Shown here piece by piece: positions 10,836 to 21,458 of a stretch of DNA of 64,000 nt (the first letter of the stretch is position 1; every line of letters begins with the position of its first letter). The position numbers and the translations under genes are program-made. Below the pieces are notes generated by a model. That model had not been told where the DNA came from. It saw only the letters and a program-made list of their open reading frames with translations, and did not search any database. The DNA is from Azorinus chamasolen (taxonomy: Eukaryota; Mollusca; Bivalvia; Cardiida; Solecurtidae): contig OY755242.1 in assembly GCA_963576725.1 (NCBI GenBank), positions 4,531,093-4,595,092 on the forward strand, given 5' to 3'.

Positions 10836-10930
10836 CCTGTCAGGCCGGTGGTAGCTTTATGCAGGTCTAAACTAATGACCAATGCCAGTAATACTTTCGC
10901 CCTGCATAAAGCAACCACGTGCTTTTAAGA
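10836..10930. mobile_element. Family B MITE fragment
   Basis: CCGGTGGTAGCTTTATGCAG and CTTTCGCCCTGCATAAAGCA are arms of a degraded family B hairpin. Confidence 0.45.
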
Positions 10931-10974
10931 CTCATATATTCAATGAATGAATGAACGCTTTTAAAGACATATTC

Positions 10975-11085
10975 TACAATACGTACTTTCTTAGCAAACA
11001 CAGCACACCCTGATTGGACAGTTATTATAGGAGCCGTCTAAGCTGGGTCTGCTCAGTTTGCATAGGCGTCAAAATGCGTTTCTAT
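10975..11085. mobile_element. Family A MITE fragment
   Basis: TTAGCAAACACAGCACACCC, then TATAGGAGCCGTCTAAGCTG and GGTCTGCTCAGTTTGCATAG; only the hairpin part remains. Confidence 0.6.
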
Positions 11086-11475
11086 CAAGTAAAGTTATGG
11101 CAGATGGTTGCTAAATGTTAGACGAAAGTGTAACAGTAAAATCTCTCATCAGCACAATATTAACCTTAATCTTGACCTGCAAAGAGGTCCAACTGTGTCA
11201 GACTCCTATATTTATTAAAGTGCAGGTTATAGATGTGGTATTTTACAGATCGGCCAACTACTCTTGTATGACATTTTGCATTATTGCAACCCAAGATAAT
11301 CGCCCTTCTCTTTTCGCATCTCAGATATTTTATATCAATGACATTATATTTTAAATGAATGTCTTTGGAACTATTGTCAGTGGGACTACTGTTTATGAAC
11401 CTATCCTTACCATGTTGGCAGTATATAAATATTGAAGACAAAAAGAAACAGAGGACGGCTTTATGGTATTCAATT

Positions 11476-11560
11476 ATGCTATGACCACTATTTAGAATCG
11501 TCTCGAAGAGATTCTAAAGTGTGGTCAGAACACATGGTTTAGTGGACAAATGGCGATTGA
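11476..11560. mobile_element. Palindrome of the TTTAGAATCGTCTC group
   Basis: ATGACCACTATTTAGAATCG and GATTCTAAAGTGTGGTCAGA form a hairpin related to those at 13965, 31722 and 47905. Confidence 0.6.
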
Positions 11561-11714
11561 AGCATTTGAGTACGCACCTTTCTCGGTTGCTTTGTTATTC
11601 ATTATCTACATGTATACATATTTTCCGCTGTTATAAATGGTGTATCTTTAATACCATTAAAGGTTACCTGACTTGAATATGTAAACAGCTTGGAACCAAA
11701 TTAGAAGTCAATTT

Positions 11715-11805
11715 ACCCGCCGACTCATCATAAAAAGTACCTAATTATAGTCTACTTTCAGTCAGAATGACCACCTAGCCGATTGTGTATTCATGAATGA
11801 AGCTG
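11715..11805 (-). mobile_element. 3' fragment of the 28984 tRNA-derived SINE
   Basis: AAAAAGTACCTAATTATAGT, CTACTTTCAGTC and AATGACCACCTAGCCGA are the reverse complement of the last 75 bp of the SINE at 28984-29289. Confidence 0.65.
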
Positions 11806-11910
11806 TTTGACACTTGGTCAGCGTTAGTCAAAATAGAAAATCAGTTGAACTGAATAAGTTGTTCTAGGGTTCGAGTTCGAGTTGAGTTTCAGTGACGCGT
11901 ACCTTAAAAT

Positions 11911-12083
11911 CCAACTAAACCGGAATTCTAGTGGAGAAGACTTTAGATACTGTAAGGCAAGTGGCTGCTGAATGCTGCTGAATAGAGGAGCTTTCTGCAT
12001 GACTTTCACTCTGCATTCAGCTGTCACATGTCTCCAAGACCAATATTTATACAAGATTTAACGTTAAGAGAGGTTTTACTGTA
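11911..12083. mobile_element. Family B MITE
   Basis: Left side AAACCGGAATTCTAGTGGAG, hairpin arms GTGGCTGCTGAATGCTG and TCTGCATTCAGCTGTCACAT, right end GAGAGGTTTTACTGTA at 12067-12082. The left CAGTAAAACCTCTC end is absent. Confidence 0.75.
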
Positions 12084-12469
12084 CAAACACAACGGAATTA
12101 GTATTAACTCAATGATGGAACGTGGAGGTAAGTTTAAGAGGGAGTTTGCTACATACACAATCAATGTAATACTGAATATGTATGAGTTTACATAGTTGCA
12201 AAATTGTAGAATTTGTATATTATAACATCACTACACAAGGATTTTAGTCATTTCTTCACCAAATTCTATACCGTTTTTTGTTGCTGTTGTTAACCATTTG
12301 ATTAACGAGACCTTCAACTATACATTTATTACAAATCAATTTCTTTACGTTTACAATGGATTATATCTCAAGGTACTTACTCTGTATACCAGATCTCGAT
12401 TTCCAGTCACTGGTCATGATTAGACATTTTGTACCTAACCTGAACAGCTATACATTATCGGTGTCATCT

Positions 12470-12760
12470 CAGTCGTATGTATAGAAGCTTATTTACTGCG
12501 TATATGTATATATATGTATATATACGCGTATACATGCTTACATGTATATACTGCGTACATGTATATACACTTGTATATATGCTTATATACTGCGTACATG
12601 TTTATAAGTATGTACACTCGTATACATGCTTATGTACTGCGTACATGTATATTTATATACACTCGTATAATGTTTATTTACTGCATATATGTATATACAC
12701 TTGTATACATGCTTATATTCTGCGTATATGTATATACACTCGTATACACGCTTTTATTAC
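12470..12760 (+). repeat. Minisatellite, TATACACTCGTATACATGCT units
   Basis: About seven degenerate units of 35-48 bp built from ATACTGCGTACATGTATATA and CACTCGTATACATGCTTAT. Single units recur at 13350-13410 and 30760-30790, so the unit belongs to the larger family N repeat. Long open frames rich in Tyr and Cys through it are not genes. Confidence 0.85.
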
Positions 12761-13232
12761 CAGTCAGGGTAAATCCTTGGAATTTGATTGGTCAGTTTGC
12801 TAAAAACTGCCGGGTCGTACAAAACCGTTTTCGGCGGCTTCCACGGAGAATACAGAATTCAAATTTGACGCGTAACGGCATTCGTTTTGTTTTCATTCTT
12901 AGCGTCGATTCGACATTTCATATCGTCCTTAGTCCATTAATTCTGGACGGATTACGACCAAATAATCGATAATAAACGTAAAACACTGTTCCTCGTATGT
13001 TCCTCAATTTGAAATTATCAACTACTTGGTACAACGTGTAACCGTTTAAACTCAAATGTTTACAAGTAAAGGTTGAAGTCCTCTTTCGAAATTGCTCTGA
13101 GACGACGTCATATTTGCTTTGTGATGACGTCATGTTTCCTTGTCATGTCGTAATATATAACAGAGATGTTAGCAAAATAATAGTTGTTCGTCTCTTAATT
13201 AGGTAAATCGGATCTCGGACTGGTAATAAACT
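12748..13232. mobile_element. Putative MITE, TTATTACCAGTC ends
   Basis: TTATTACCAGTC at 12748 faces GACTGGTAATAA at 13220-13231, giving an element of about 485 bp without coding potential. The inference rests only on these short inverted ends. Confidence 0.35.
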
Positions 13233-13237
13233 CGTTA

Positions 13238-13335
13238 CAGTGTAATTTGGCAGGGTGTACGGGCTGGTATGACCGTGCTAGATCACGTATATGGGTCCTA
13301 ACCCGGCCATACCAGCCCATACATCCTGCCAAATA
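13238..13335. mobile_element. Family H hairpin
   Basis: TTTGGCAGGGTGTACGGGCT and AGCCCATACATCCTGCCAAA form arms of about 30 bp around a 27-bp loop. GGTATGACCG and CGGCCATACC complete the stem. Confidence 0.6.
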
Positions 13336-13411
13336 ACCGTGTAACTAATAATATACTGCGTATATATATGTATATATACACTCGTACACATGCTTATATA
13401 CTCCATATGTA

Positions 13412-13460
13412 TATGCTTGTTTGTTTGTGTTGATTAACGTCCGTTTCTGCTCACTATGGG
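13412..13460 (-). mobile_element. SINE 3'-end fragment
   Basis: TTGTTTGTTTGTGTTGATTA followed by ACGTCC is the reverse complement of the 3' end of a mollusc-type SINE (compare 36785-36975 and 54755). Confidence 0.5.
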
Positions 13461-13653
13461 CTATGCATTATTGATTTCATAATGGAAATGTGTTCCAAAT
13501 AATGTTAGTGGAATGTTTTGGTCTAAGTGCTTTGTGCAATCGGGACCAGGTCATACTGATTAATCGCTATATAATAAGAATATTTCATAAGCATGAAAGA
13601 TGTCATTATTTTACATGTTAATTACTGCGTATATTTATAATACAGTTTGCATG

Positions 13654-13862
13654 TACAGTAAAACCTCTCTATAACGGCCACTAAATTGTGTTCATTAGTT
13701 GGTATTTAGGGCAGGTGGCTGGTTAAAGCATGGTGAAAGTAAAACAGAACGCTCCTATAGGAGCGTTCTGTTTTACTTTCACATTGCTTTAACCAGTCAC
13801 ATGTCTTTAACACAACATACTTTATGTAATTAAGTGGCCGTTATAGAGAGGTTTTACTGTAC
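13654..13862. mobile_element. Family B MITE, complete, TA target duplication
   Basis: Termini CAGTAAAACCTCTCTATAAC and GTTATAGAGAGGTTTTACTG are inverted repeats over about 32 bp, bounded by TA on both sides. The central hairpin has core AACGCTCCTATAGGAGCGTT. The empty site in the second family N copy (GCATGTACGACATG near 31013) lacks the element and has a single TA, showing TA duplication on insertion. CAGT ends with TA duplication fit a Tc1/mariner-type MITE. Confidence 0.88.
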
Positions 13863-13964
13863 TACATGTAATTACCTTTTTCGACCGGAGAGGACTTATA
13901 TATACTATGCCTGTTGTTCAATCCGTTTCTTTATTGAATAAAATATTGTTGAAATCAAACTATA

Positions 13965-14042
13965 TACTGTGACCATTCTTTAGAACCATCACTTCGATAC
14001 GATTCTAAAGAATAGTCATAGAACAGGGTTTGGTTGAGAACT
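13965..14042. mobile_element. Palindrome of the TTTAGAATCGTCTC group
   Basis: TGTGACCATTCTTTAGAACC and GATTCTAAAGAATAGTCATA form the arms, followed by AACAGGGTTTGGTTGAGAA. Confidence 0.6.
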
Positions 14043-14145
14043 AAATGAGTTATCCTTGAAAATGTTTAAATATACGCATCATATCTGGACCTCTGCACGT
14101 GTAAGTGACATAGATAAAAGTCGAGAAAAAACTTATGTATTCAAA

Positions 14146-14345
14146 TAAACCCTTTACTCTATGTATACAAATGTTTACTTTTTCCCAACAGAGTAGGAGC
14201 TGTCTGATCAGTGTCTGCTTTGTTTGCTTATAGAATATTCCCATGTGCATAGTCCCATGTATATAGTCCATTTTAACAATTATATTAACTAATATTCACA
14301 AAGTCATCATTTCTTTTAATGAATATTTATGAAGTAGTCAACATC
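14146..14345. mobile_element. Family A MITE, degraded
   Basis: AAACCCTTTACTC at the left, a lone right arm AGCTGTCTGATCAGTGTCTG, then AATATTCACAAAGTCATCAT and ATGAATATTTATGAAGTAG at the right. Confidence 0.6.
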
Positions 14346-14554
14346 TTTTTTTCTGGCGTAGTCAAACTAATCATTATCGTGACACATTGAAATATCTAAT
14401 AACAATGTCCATTTAAGACACGTTTCGTTTTTCTCTTAAATAATTCAGCGACATATGGCGGCATAATACTGAAAAACGTTTAGCATAAAAGTCAGAAAAA
14501 ACGTCACTTAGAGTAATTACCAAACCCTTCCAATCAGTGATACACACAACCTTG

Positions 14555-14623
14555 AATAAACTCCGTTAAAACAATGTCCGCTTGTGTTATATTCTATGTG
14601 AAAAGAGTGCTATATAAATGTGG

Positions 14624-14640
<17 letters not shown>
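14555..14640 (+). mobile_element. Possible LINE/SINE 3' tail
   Basis: GTGAAAAGAGTGCTATATAA followed by ATGTGG and a trinucleotide tail resembles the 3' ends of L2/CR1-like LINEs and SINEs that borrow them. Only this tail is recognisable. Confidence 0.35.
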
Positions 14641-14666
<26 letters not shown>

Positions 14667-14674
14667 TAATAACA

Positions 14675-14739
<65 letters not shown>

Positions 14740-14749
14740 TAATTATAAA

Positions 14750-14778
<29 letters not shown>
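14630..14778 (+). repeat. (TAA)n microsatellite
   Basis: About 45 units of ATA/TAA with a few interruptions (AAAATAATAACAATATAA and ATATAATTATAAAA). Confidence 0.97.
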
Positions 14779-14780
<2 letters not shown>

Positions 14781-14957
14781 CTTCTAATTCGATCAAACTT
14801 TTGAGAAAATATCGGTCACGTGATACGAGCTTTTGCAAAACACTATTGAGCGAGTTTCCAACATGCTGGTTCCTGACACACCCTGACACAGCATTCTATT
14901 GAGTGAGTTTCCAACATGCTGCATTTGCGTCTCAGAGAAGAAAGTCCACGTTCAAAC

Positions 14958-15139
14958 ATTAACCATTTCCATGTTCTATATTTATTTCAAATTTCAATAC
15001 CTATTGGATAAAATAGGTATAATGAAATATGAGAAACATATCTGTCAATTTCCATTAGCAAACAGAGCAGACCCAGATCAGACGGTCCCCACAAATGCGT
15101 GAAAACACGTTTATACATGTATGAAGGAAAGTGTTAATG
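14958..15139. mobile_element. Family A MITE, half palindrome
   Basis: TTAACCATTTCCATGTTC at the left, TTTCCATTAGCAAACAGAGC and AGACCCAGATCAGACGGTCC, then CGTGAAAACACGTTTATA and GAAGGAAAGTGTTAA at the right. The right arm of the hairpin is deleted. Confidence 0.75.
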
Positions 15140-15454
15140 AGGCGCCATTGTTTGCTGACGAACATTATTGCATTATTTGGTGCCAATGGCCAGTCCACAA
15201 TATGATTTTAATTGATTACATAAGCTTTGTGTTCAACAACCAACTGCTTTATAGGCCCCTGTTTTTAAAAAACGTGCAAACAAACAGATCACGCTTTGAT
15301 AAGATGGCTCCTCTAGCAACCTTTTCATCTTGGTCTACATGTTTTACAGAAGTTATTGAATGGTTTCACGCACCCAAAATTCTAACACAAACAGTATTAT
15401 ATACACTTAAATCTGCTTTTATTAAACATTCAAAGGCATCTTGAAGACAAATGG

Positions 15455-15542
15455 TAGCTTAAAGCAGGGCGAACGTATTGTGGAAAACTCCGAAATGAAC
15501 ATTCTGCATTAGTTGTGATTTATGTTAAGCGTACATCTATTT
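15455..15542. mobile_element. Family B MITE fragment
   Basis: TGGTAGCTTAAAGCAGGGCG and CATTCTGCATTAGTTGTG are degraded hairpin arms. Confidence 0.35.
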
Positions 15543-15559
15543 TCAAAACTATATCTATT

Positions 15560-16143
15560 AATCCTGTACTCCATAAATACGCCTTACTACGATATTGCAA
15601 AAGAGTAGACCCTGATCAGACGGCTCCTACAGGAGCCTACAGGGGAGCCTACATGTGAGCCTACAGGACAGCCTACAGGACAGCCTACAGGGGAGCATAC
15701 AGGACAGCCTACTGGAGAGCCTACAGGGGAGCCAACAGGGGAGCCTTTGGAAGAGCATATAGGAGCCTACAGGGAGCCAAAAAGAGAGTCTACAGGGGAG
15801 CCCACAGGGGAGTCCACAGGGGAGCCTACAGGGAGCCCAGGGCAGCCTACGGGGGAGCCTACATGGGAGCCTACAGGAGAGCCTTCATGGGAGCCTACAA
15901 GAGAGCCTACATGGTAGCTTACAGGGGAGCCTACATGAACCTACAGGGGAGCATATAGGGGAGCCTACAGGAGCCGTCTGATCAGGTTCTGCTCTGTTTG
16001 TTTATGATATAATACAGATATGATTACGGTTTCTGTCATGGTCATAAAACCTGTGTCCATGTGTTATTAAAGCAAAATAATCTAATTAATATTCATGACA
16101 TCTTTTATTTCTTACACGATTGTTCATACAGGAAAGGGTTGAG
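15560..16143. mobile_element. Family A MITE with a minisatellite grown at its hairpin centre
   Basis: The left arm AGACCCTGATCAGACGGCTC lies at 15607-15626 and the matching right arm GAGCCGTCTGATCAGG at 15971-15986. Normally these meet at CTCCTATAGGAG. Here the centre is replaced by about 345 bp of 12-bp and 24-bp units (next feature). Outer parts are typical: TACTCCATAAATACGCCTTA at 15568, and AATTAATATTCATGACATC and GGAAAGGGTTGA at the right. Confidence 0.85.
15625..15972 (+). repeat. Minisatellite, GGAGCCTACAGG unit
   Basis: About 28 copies of a 12-13 bp unit, GGAGCCTACAGG, with variants GGAGCCTACATG and GGACAGCCTACA. The unit is the family A palindrome centre (GGCTCCTACAGGAGCC) repeated head to tail. 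Confidence 0.93.
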
Positions 16144-16334
16144 TTGTTAACATTTTGGTTGTAGATATAAATTTGTTTATCTAAGGTACACTACTCTTGT
16201 ATTACTTTCTGTAGATTTGTTACCAAGATGTATTCCCCTTTGATAGCCCTGACGAGAGCTTAAGTATAAGAATAGCTACATTGTATACGTACATTGTTTA
16301 TATTTCTGAACTGTGGCATATGTAATTACCGGTG

Positions 16335-16365
16335 TAAACAGTTTGGATCCAGGCAAGAAAACTAG
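16335..16365. mobile_element. Family C half palindrome
   Basis: GTAAACAGTTTGGATCCAGG only; the second arm is missing. Confidence 0.4.
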
Positions 16366-16571
16366 TATCTCGACCTCTCAGCAGAATTGTTTGTTTCTGT
16401 AGTAATTTTGTTGAAAGAAAAGTGGAAGTAAAAAGATACACGTGGAACTACTATCTACGAAGCTAGGACAGTTGAACTTCGATATCTCGAACTTCAAGGG
16501 ACCATACAAGTTAGTTCGAGATAACAGAGGTTCGTGTCATCCGATTTATAATCTGACCAATATCTCAAGTT

Positions 16572-16650
16572 CACAGCTTAATGCTCCTGTAGGAGCTTTC
16601 AACATTACTATAAACCTGCATTAAGCTGTCAAATGTGTTTCTAGATATTG
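16572..16650. mobile_element. Family B fragment
   Basis: CACAGCTTAATGCTCCTGTA, then GGAGCTTTCAACATTAC and ACCTGCATTAAGCTGTCAA; the hairpin is collapsed on the left. Confidence 0.6.
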
Positions 16651-16744
16651 TCGCAGGGTGTGAATACTTGTATTGCTTTTAATTATAAATTTTGTATTTG
16701 CTTACCCTTGTATAGTTATGTCTTATAGTAGGACCGTGTAGGCT

Positions 16745-17580
16745 AAAGGTCAGTGGTGTCCATTATGTGTATTATTTGTCCAATGTAAGTTTTGGTAGTG
16801 GCTAACCGACCAAACAGTCGATTTAGTAATCGCTGAGGCTTGGTGGGTGTATAAATAGAGTGGTAAGGGTGGGGCAGTTTACCTGGCAGTCCACTTTTCT
16901 GAAAAACACAAGTTATTGATAGGTGTGGTCGGATTGTGAAATCTGGCAATTCGGCAGGTGAATGTTAGCCACTAGATTGAGGCAGTTTTCTGTGTAAGTA
17001 CAGTTTTATTTTCAATTGAGTTTTATTTTATCTCATTCATTAGTTGTATGGCTCTGTCATTCATCTATTTGGCATTTGGGACTGTGATAAATAATTGTAT
17101 AAGTAATGAATCTTTAATGTGTTCTCATTCAAGGCGATGCTATAATATAAGTGTGTTAGTTCAGTTAATGTCGTCTAATGCTATATTCAGAAGTAAGAAC
17201 TGGTGTACATTGGTGTATTTAATGCAGCAAAATGCATACGTTAAATAATTTACCAACGGGAAAACGTTGATAAATTTAGTTATGACTGACTGAGGTTACG
17301 TAAGTTTTTTTTGCATATATTGTAATTAATATATACATGTTGGTATTGGGGCAGCAAAATGTCTGTCGTGGTGTACAATTAGGCCATCAAAATGTCCTGA
17401 GTAATTTAATAGGACAGGACAATGTCCAGTTAGTGTTAAATATAGTAAAGGGTATGTTGTTTAACAGGTTCCATGTTTGGACGTGGCATAATGGCATTAG
17501 ACGAGTAAACAATTGATACAGACTTGTTGCTCGTTGTGAGTTAGACCCTCGGTCGACCTGCGACAGATATGTGTAGTGAT
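16745..17580. other. No recognised gene inside the putative transposon
   Basis: Open frames of 60-68 codons on both strands have no motif I recognise. The region is AT-rich interior sequence of the element with ACTTCGATATCTCGA ends. Confidence 0.35.
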
Positions 17581-17755
17581 ACATTTCAGAACAATTCTGT
17601 ACTGTAAAGGTTGGAAGTACTGGACTTTTATTTCGAGTTATCGCCAGGTTCGAGTTATCCGAGGTCGATATATCGAAGTTAAACTGTATATGCTTCTCAT
17701 CGTCTAAAAGAGAGAAAGATGGTGCTTACATGGCACCCAGTCATAACACATACAT

Positions 17756-18190
17756 ACATACGAAAGACTGGTGGTCATATTTCAAAATTCACACTTTACA
17801 CTTCAGATTTAGATACTTCAGACTTCAAACTTCAAACTTCAAACTTTACACTTCACGGTTCACATTTACTATATAAACATGAATGACGTCATGACATTTC
17901 CCGCGTTATTTTGTAAAGGCGATTGAGTTTGGAGGAGTTGGAGGAACTGATTACTTTCATTGTTTTTTTTTAATGCTACACTATTTGAAAGCCACCAGAA
18001 TGTACATATATTTGGTCATTAGTCCTTTATTGCGCTGTTTAAAAGTTGTTGGTCATATGCGGCTGTGCGAAGTATGCATTTACTGTAAGATTTTAATAGT
18101 ATTTAAGCATGATATTTGACTTGCGAACTATGAAGTGTGAAGTGTCACGTGTGAATAGTTAAATGGCACCACCGGCCTTTCGTACATAAC
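17756..18190. mobile_element. Putative MITE, CGAAAGRCYGGTGGT ends
   Basis: ATACGAAAGACTGGTGGTCA at 17757 and the complement of TGGCACCACCGGCCTTTCGT at 18164-18183 match over about 50 bp, including CACACTTTACACTTCA facing TGAAGTGTGAAGTGTC. The 330-bp interior has no coding potential. Confidence 0.5.
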
Positions 18191-18196
18191 AGAGTT

Positions 18197-19372
18197 TTGC
18201 TCATCGCTGTAATCAGTGCATCTCTCACACCGATACGCATGCGCGGCCTGGCTAGAATTTCAAACAGATTGGACTCAATCGAGATGCCGATTTATCATGT
18301 AACTTTAATTTGTTATCAAATGAGCGAATATATACTTCGTACTCAGGTTGAGTCATTGACAATGGATAGGTATATAGCTGAGTGGTCCCGTACTATCAAT
18401 AGTACTGTTGGTACTTCTGGAAAAGGTCGCAACAAACAGAGGGTTTACCGGACATTTTTAAAAGCAGGACCATGCAGCTGAACAGTACTGTACAGTGATT
18501 TTACCACCTAGGTATAGGTCTGCGTTGTGTAAATTTAGGTGTGGGGTTGCTCCTATTCGAATAGAGACGGGTAGATATGAAAATCTTCCGTTAGATGAAC
18601 GCCACTGTCCATTTTGTCACGTACTTGAGGATGAGATACATGTTATTTTAGATTGTCAAATGTATGCTGACATTAGATCAGATATGTTTGCCAAGGCTAT
18701 GTTACTCGAACCTAACTTTGTAAACTTGAGTAAAGGTACTCAACTTGAACTGTTGTTCACTAGTCAGCCTTTAGTCAGGCTATGTGCCAAAACCTGTTTT
18801 AATATTCTTCAGCGTCGTCAGTTTTATCTGTGTAGGTAACTTGATGTATTTATCCATTGTTTTAATTATTTTTTATGTCTGTCGGTTGGTAGATGCAAAT
18901 CGGTACTTCTTTGATCACATCAAAGGGGTTAACTGATCTTTTAAGTTGTCTTGTAAGACATTTATTGCTTTTTATGTAAATAATGTCCTCTATTGGTATT
19001 ATTTTCCCTTACCTTTTAGATATTATTCCATGTGTTTATAGTTAATCAGTTTATCTTTGATCTGATCAAAGGTAATAACGGTTATTTTAAGGCATTTTTT
19101 TTAAATAGACACGTTTAGTGTACTTTTTACAAATCAGGTTTCAACGGAACAGTTATATTGCAGTTCTTTAACATGAGATTAGCTAGAATCACATGGTTTT
19201 ACTGTCTATAAACAGATGTTACCTTGTGCAATGATGTATGATATAGTAATCTACAGTCTCCTATAATTCTTTAAAGAATGACTGTGTACATGTTATGTTG
19301 GTTAACAACCTCTGTTTTGTAGCTATTTACGTATGTATATGGATGAGACTTAAATAAATAAATATATAAATA
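18197..19372 (+). pseudogene. LINE C-terminal fragment
   Basis: Two frames joined by a shift near 18480 give MDRYIAEWSRTINST, SGKGRNKQRVYRTFLKA, then PPRYRSALCKFRCGVAPIRI, ETGRYENLPLDERHCPFCHV and EDEIHVILDCQMYADIR, ending YLCR at 18839. The C-x2-C, H, C arrangement (CPFC, H, C) and neighbouring RSAL-KFRCG motif fit the C-terminal region of non-LTR retrotransposon ORFs that I recall from bivalves and other invertebrates. The reverse transcriptase core is absent. The 3' UTR ends with an A-rich AAATAAATAAATATATAAA tail near 19372. Confidence 0.65.
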
Positions 19373-19634
19373 CTCACCGAATAAATTCCAATGTACACTG
19401 AGTTAGTAGTTTTGGGTGGGAATTTCATTGACTGGCCTAATATGTCTAATAATAGCTTATTATCTGGATTTTCTATATTTTAATCATGGCACTTATCCTT
19501 ACAATGGTTCGTCGTTGTAATAATGACATTATTTTCGCTGACATGGCCAGATTGTTTAAAGGCATTCGGCTTGAATCAAACCAATAATAGCACATGCAAT
19601 GGCTTACTGTACGTTTATTTAAAAAGAAATTATT

Positions 19635-19885
19635 TAATCCTATCCCTGTTCTATGTCATTCCAAATTTCTATACCTACTGAATATTCGTGGAAAAAATAG
19701 TTACAACGAAATATGTGTAACATTGTAGCCATTTGTGAAGGCAAAAACGCATATTTTTCAAATGTCATTATAAAGCAGAACAGACCCAACACAGACGACA
19801 CCTATGGGAGCGTCTTATCTTAATCTACATTTTTTTGCAAATGTATCAAAAGGCCTTTACATGAAGGAAAAACTTAGAACAATAT
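19635..19885. mobile_element. Family A MITE, long-subterminal variant, degraded
   Basis: CCTATCCCTGTTCTATGTCA, ATACCTACTGAATATTCGTG, CAAATGTCATTATAAAGCAG, arms near 19785-19840 and ACATGAAGGAAAAACTTAG at the end. Confidence 0.6.
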
Positions 19886-20039
19886 CCACCGTATGAAGCA
19901 AAATTTCAGTCTTGTAGCATCTGCAGATCTATCTGTCCAGTAAAACGCTTGATAAGTGATCTGAAAAACTACACTTTTTAAGCATTACCGGTAGATCTAC
20001 ACTAATACTCTGTTCTGTGCGTAATAGCATATGCCAATT

Positions 20040-20156
20040 CTGTCTCTCTCCCTCTCTCCCCCCTCTCTGTCTCTCTCCCTCTCTGTCTCTCTCTCTCCCT
20101 CTCTCTCCCCTCTCTCTCTCCACTCTCTCTCACACTCTCCCTGTCTCTCCCTCTTT
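20040..20156. repeat. (CT)n-rich microsatellite
   Basis: Run of CTCTCTCCCTCTCT and CTCTGTCTCTCC units over about 115 bp. Open frames through it on both strands are not genes. Confidence 0.96.
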
Positions 20157-20159
20157 CAA

Positions 20160-21180
20160 GTAAATAATGTGTATGCTATCATATTAAAACGAGGGAGTTT
20201 TGTCACATCACGGTGGACCTATTTCATCCCACTTAGGTACTTTGATTAATTTACTAACAAAATATCTTTCAGTCTGGAACGCGTCATAGTTGCTCTTCAA
20301 AAATCAAAGTTAAAAATCAGTCGAAAATGTTAAACATTTCGAAGTATAAATTTAAAAGCATTAAGCAATGGTAACGAAACTGAAATGTTGGGAAACTTGC
20401 CCTAAATTTGCGTGTATTTGAAAACTTGGATTGTGATTTAGAAGGTTGCGTTCACATTCAGGTCGTTGAATCAACTAAAGGACAATTGAACAGGAATGTG
20501 TCGATGATATTCATAACAACTGATTTCAAGCGCAGACCGATGTCACATTTATCACATTGAGCATGTCGAGACGGCTTTTTAAGGGCTCTTTGTCGTGACC
20601 CTACAAACAACACAGTGGACATAATGTTGAATGGAATCGAGGCGGCACGCATATGAACCGTACCCTTGATTAACAAGAATAAAAAATAAACAAATATGAT
20701 TATTTTGTCATGTATACAAATGCTACTTAATCTGTTTGTTTTCTTGTCGAAAACGGGAGTAAGGCATTTATACGCGAAATATGTAAGTTCCATTTTGCTA
20801 TTTAACTCACTATCTCATAGGTTATATTTAGATACAGTCGAGACTGTCATATGTAACCTTCCAAGGGACTTCATGAAAAAGGTCACATATGACAGGGAGT
20901 CTCTTAATACAGACCTAGGATATAATACATGACGTATACCGAAACTACATGTACATGCAAGAGATCTACTTAAGGGGAAAATAAAACTGTGTACTAATCC
21001 AGTCTAATACAATATAATTATGTATCTATTATTTGATACATTTATACGACATTTATTATCACAAATAAACGCTAATTTAAAAGTTTAATAAATTAAAAAA
21101 TCATTCACTTACCAGAACATTAGTGCATGTACGATAAAATGTACAAATATAATACACATATAAGTGCATACATTAAATTC
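20160..21180. other. No gene recognised
   Basis: AT-rich. A minus-strand frame of 111 codons at 20458-20793 has no motif I recognise. A short inverted repeat (GTCATATGTAACCTTCCA and GGTCACATATGACAG) lies at 20845-20895. Confidence 0.35.
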
Positions 21181-21182
21181 AC

Positions 21183-21275
21183 TCTATCCCTGTTCTATGT
21201 TTATTACAAATTTCAATACCTGCTGAATATTCATGGATAAAATAGTTATAATGAATTATGGAACCTTTTTGAATC
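21183..21275. mobile_element. Family A left fragment fused to a family D copy
   Basis: CTATCCCTGTTCTATGTTTA and CTGCTGAATATTCATGGATA, AATAGTTATAATGAATTATG are family A (long variant); the sequence then changes without a break into the family D body. Confidence 0.6.
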
Positions 21276-21458
21276 ATTCTACCGAAAAGGAACATCAACT
21301 AGAGAAAATGAAACTTTTAGAATGTTGTAGTTTGAAACCATTGCGATAAATATCTAGCATTTTCTCCTATAGGAGCAAATGCTCTTTTAATCACAATGGT
21401 TTTACAAAGAGACTTTTACAGAGTCGTCAAAAGTCGTCAGTATGAGGAATAGGTTAAA
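21270..21458 (-). mobile_element. Family D MITE, reverse orientation, left end replaced
   Basis: ATTCTACCGAAAAGGAACAT, hairpin arms around TTCTCCTATAGGAGCAAATG, then AAAGTCGTCAGTATGAGGAA and TAGGTTAA at 21451-21458. Confidence 0.75.

Larger units (their letters stand above)
13340..13968 (+). repeat. Family N repeat, interrupted by a family B MITE
   Basis: Matches 30735-31120 in order: ACTGCGTATAT, GTGCAATCGGGACCAGGT, AACGATGT-like AAAGATGTCATTA, TTACATGTTAAT, then TGTAATTACC and TTTATTGAATAAAATATTG. The copy at 30735 lacks the B insertion at 13654-13861. Confidence 0.75.
16455..17692. mobile_element. Putative DNA transposon, ACTTCGATATCTCGA inverted ends
   Basis: ACAGTTGAACTTCGATATCT at 16468 faces the complement of AGATATATCGAAGTTAAACT-like sequence ending near 17690 (CGATATATCGAAGTTAAACTGT). 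A second inner block, TTCGAGATAAC versus TTCGAGTTATC, also matches inverted. The 1.2-kb interior has no transposase; it contains a family B fragment. Confidence 0.5.

Noticed and set aside
12477..12972. Tyr/Cys-rich frames
   Set aside because: Readings of the TATACACTCGTATACATG array.
20040..20249. Leu/Ser-rich 72-codon frame and Arg/Glu-rich reverse frame
   Set aside because: Readings of a (CT)n microsatellite.
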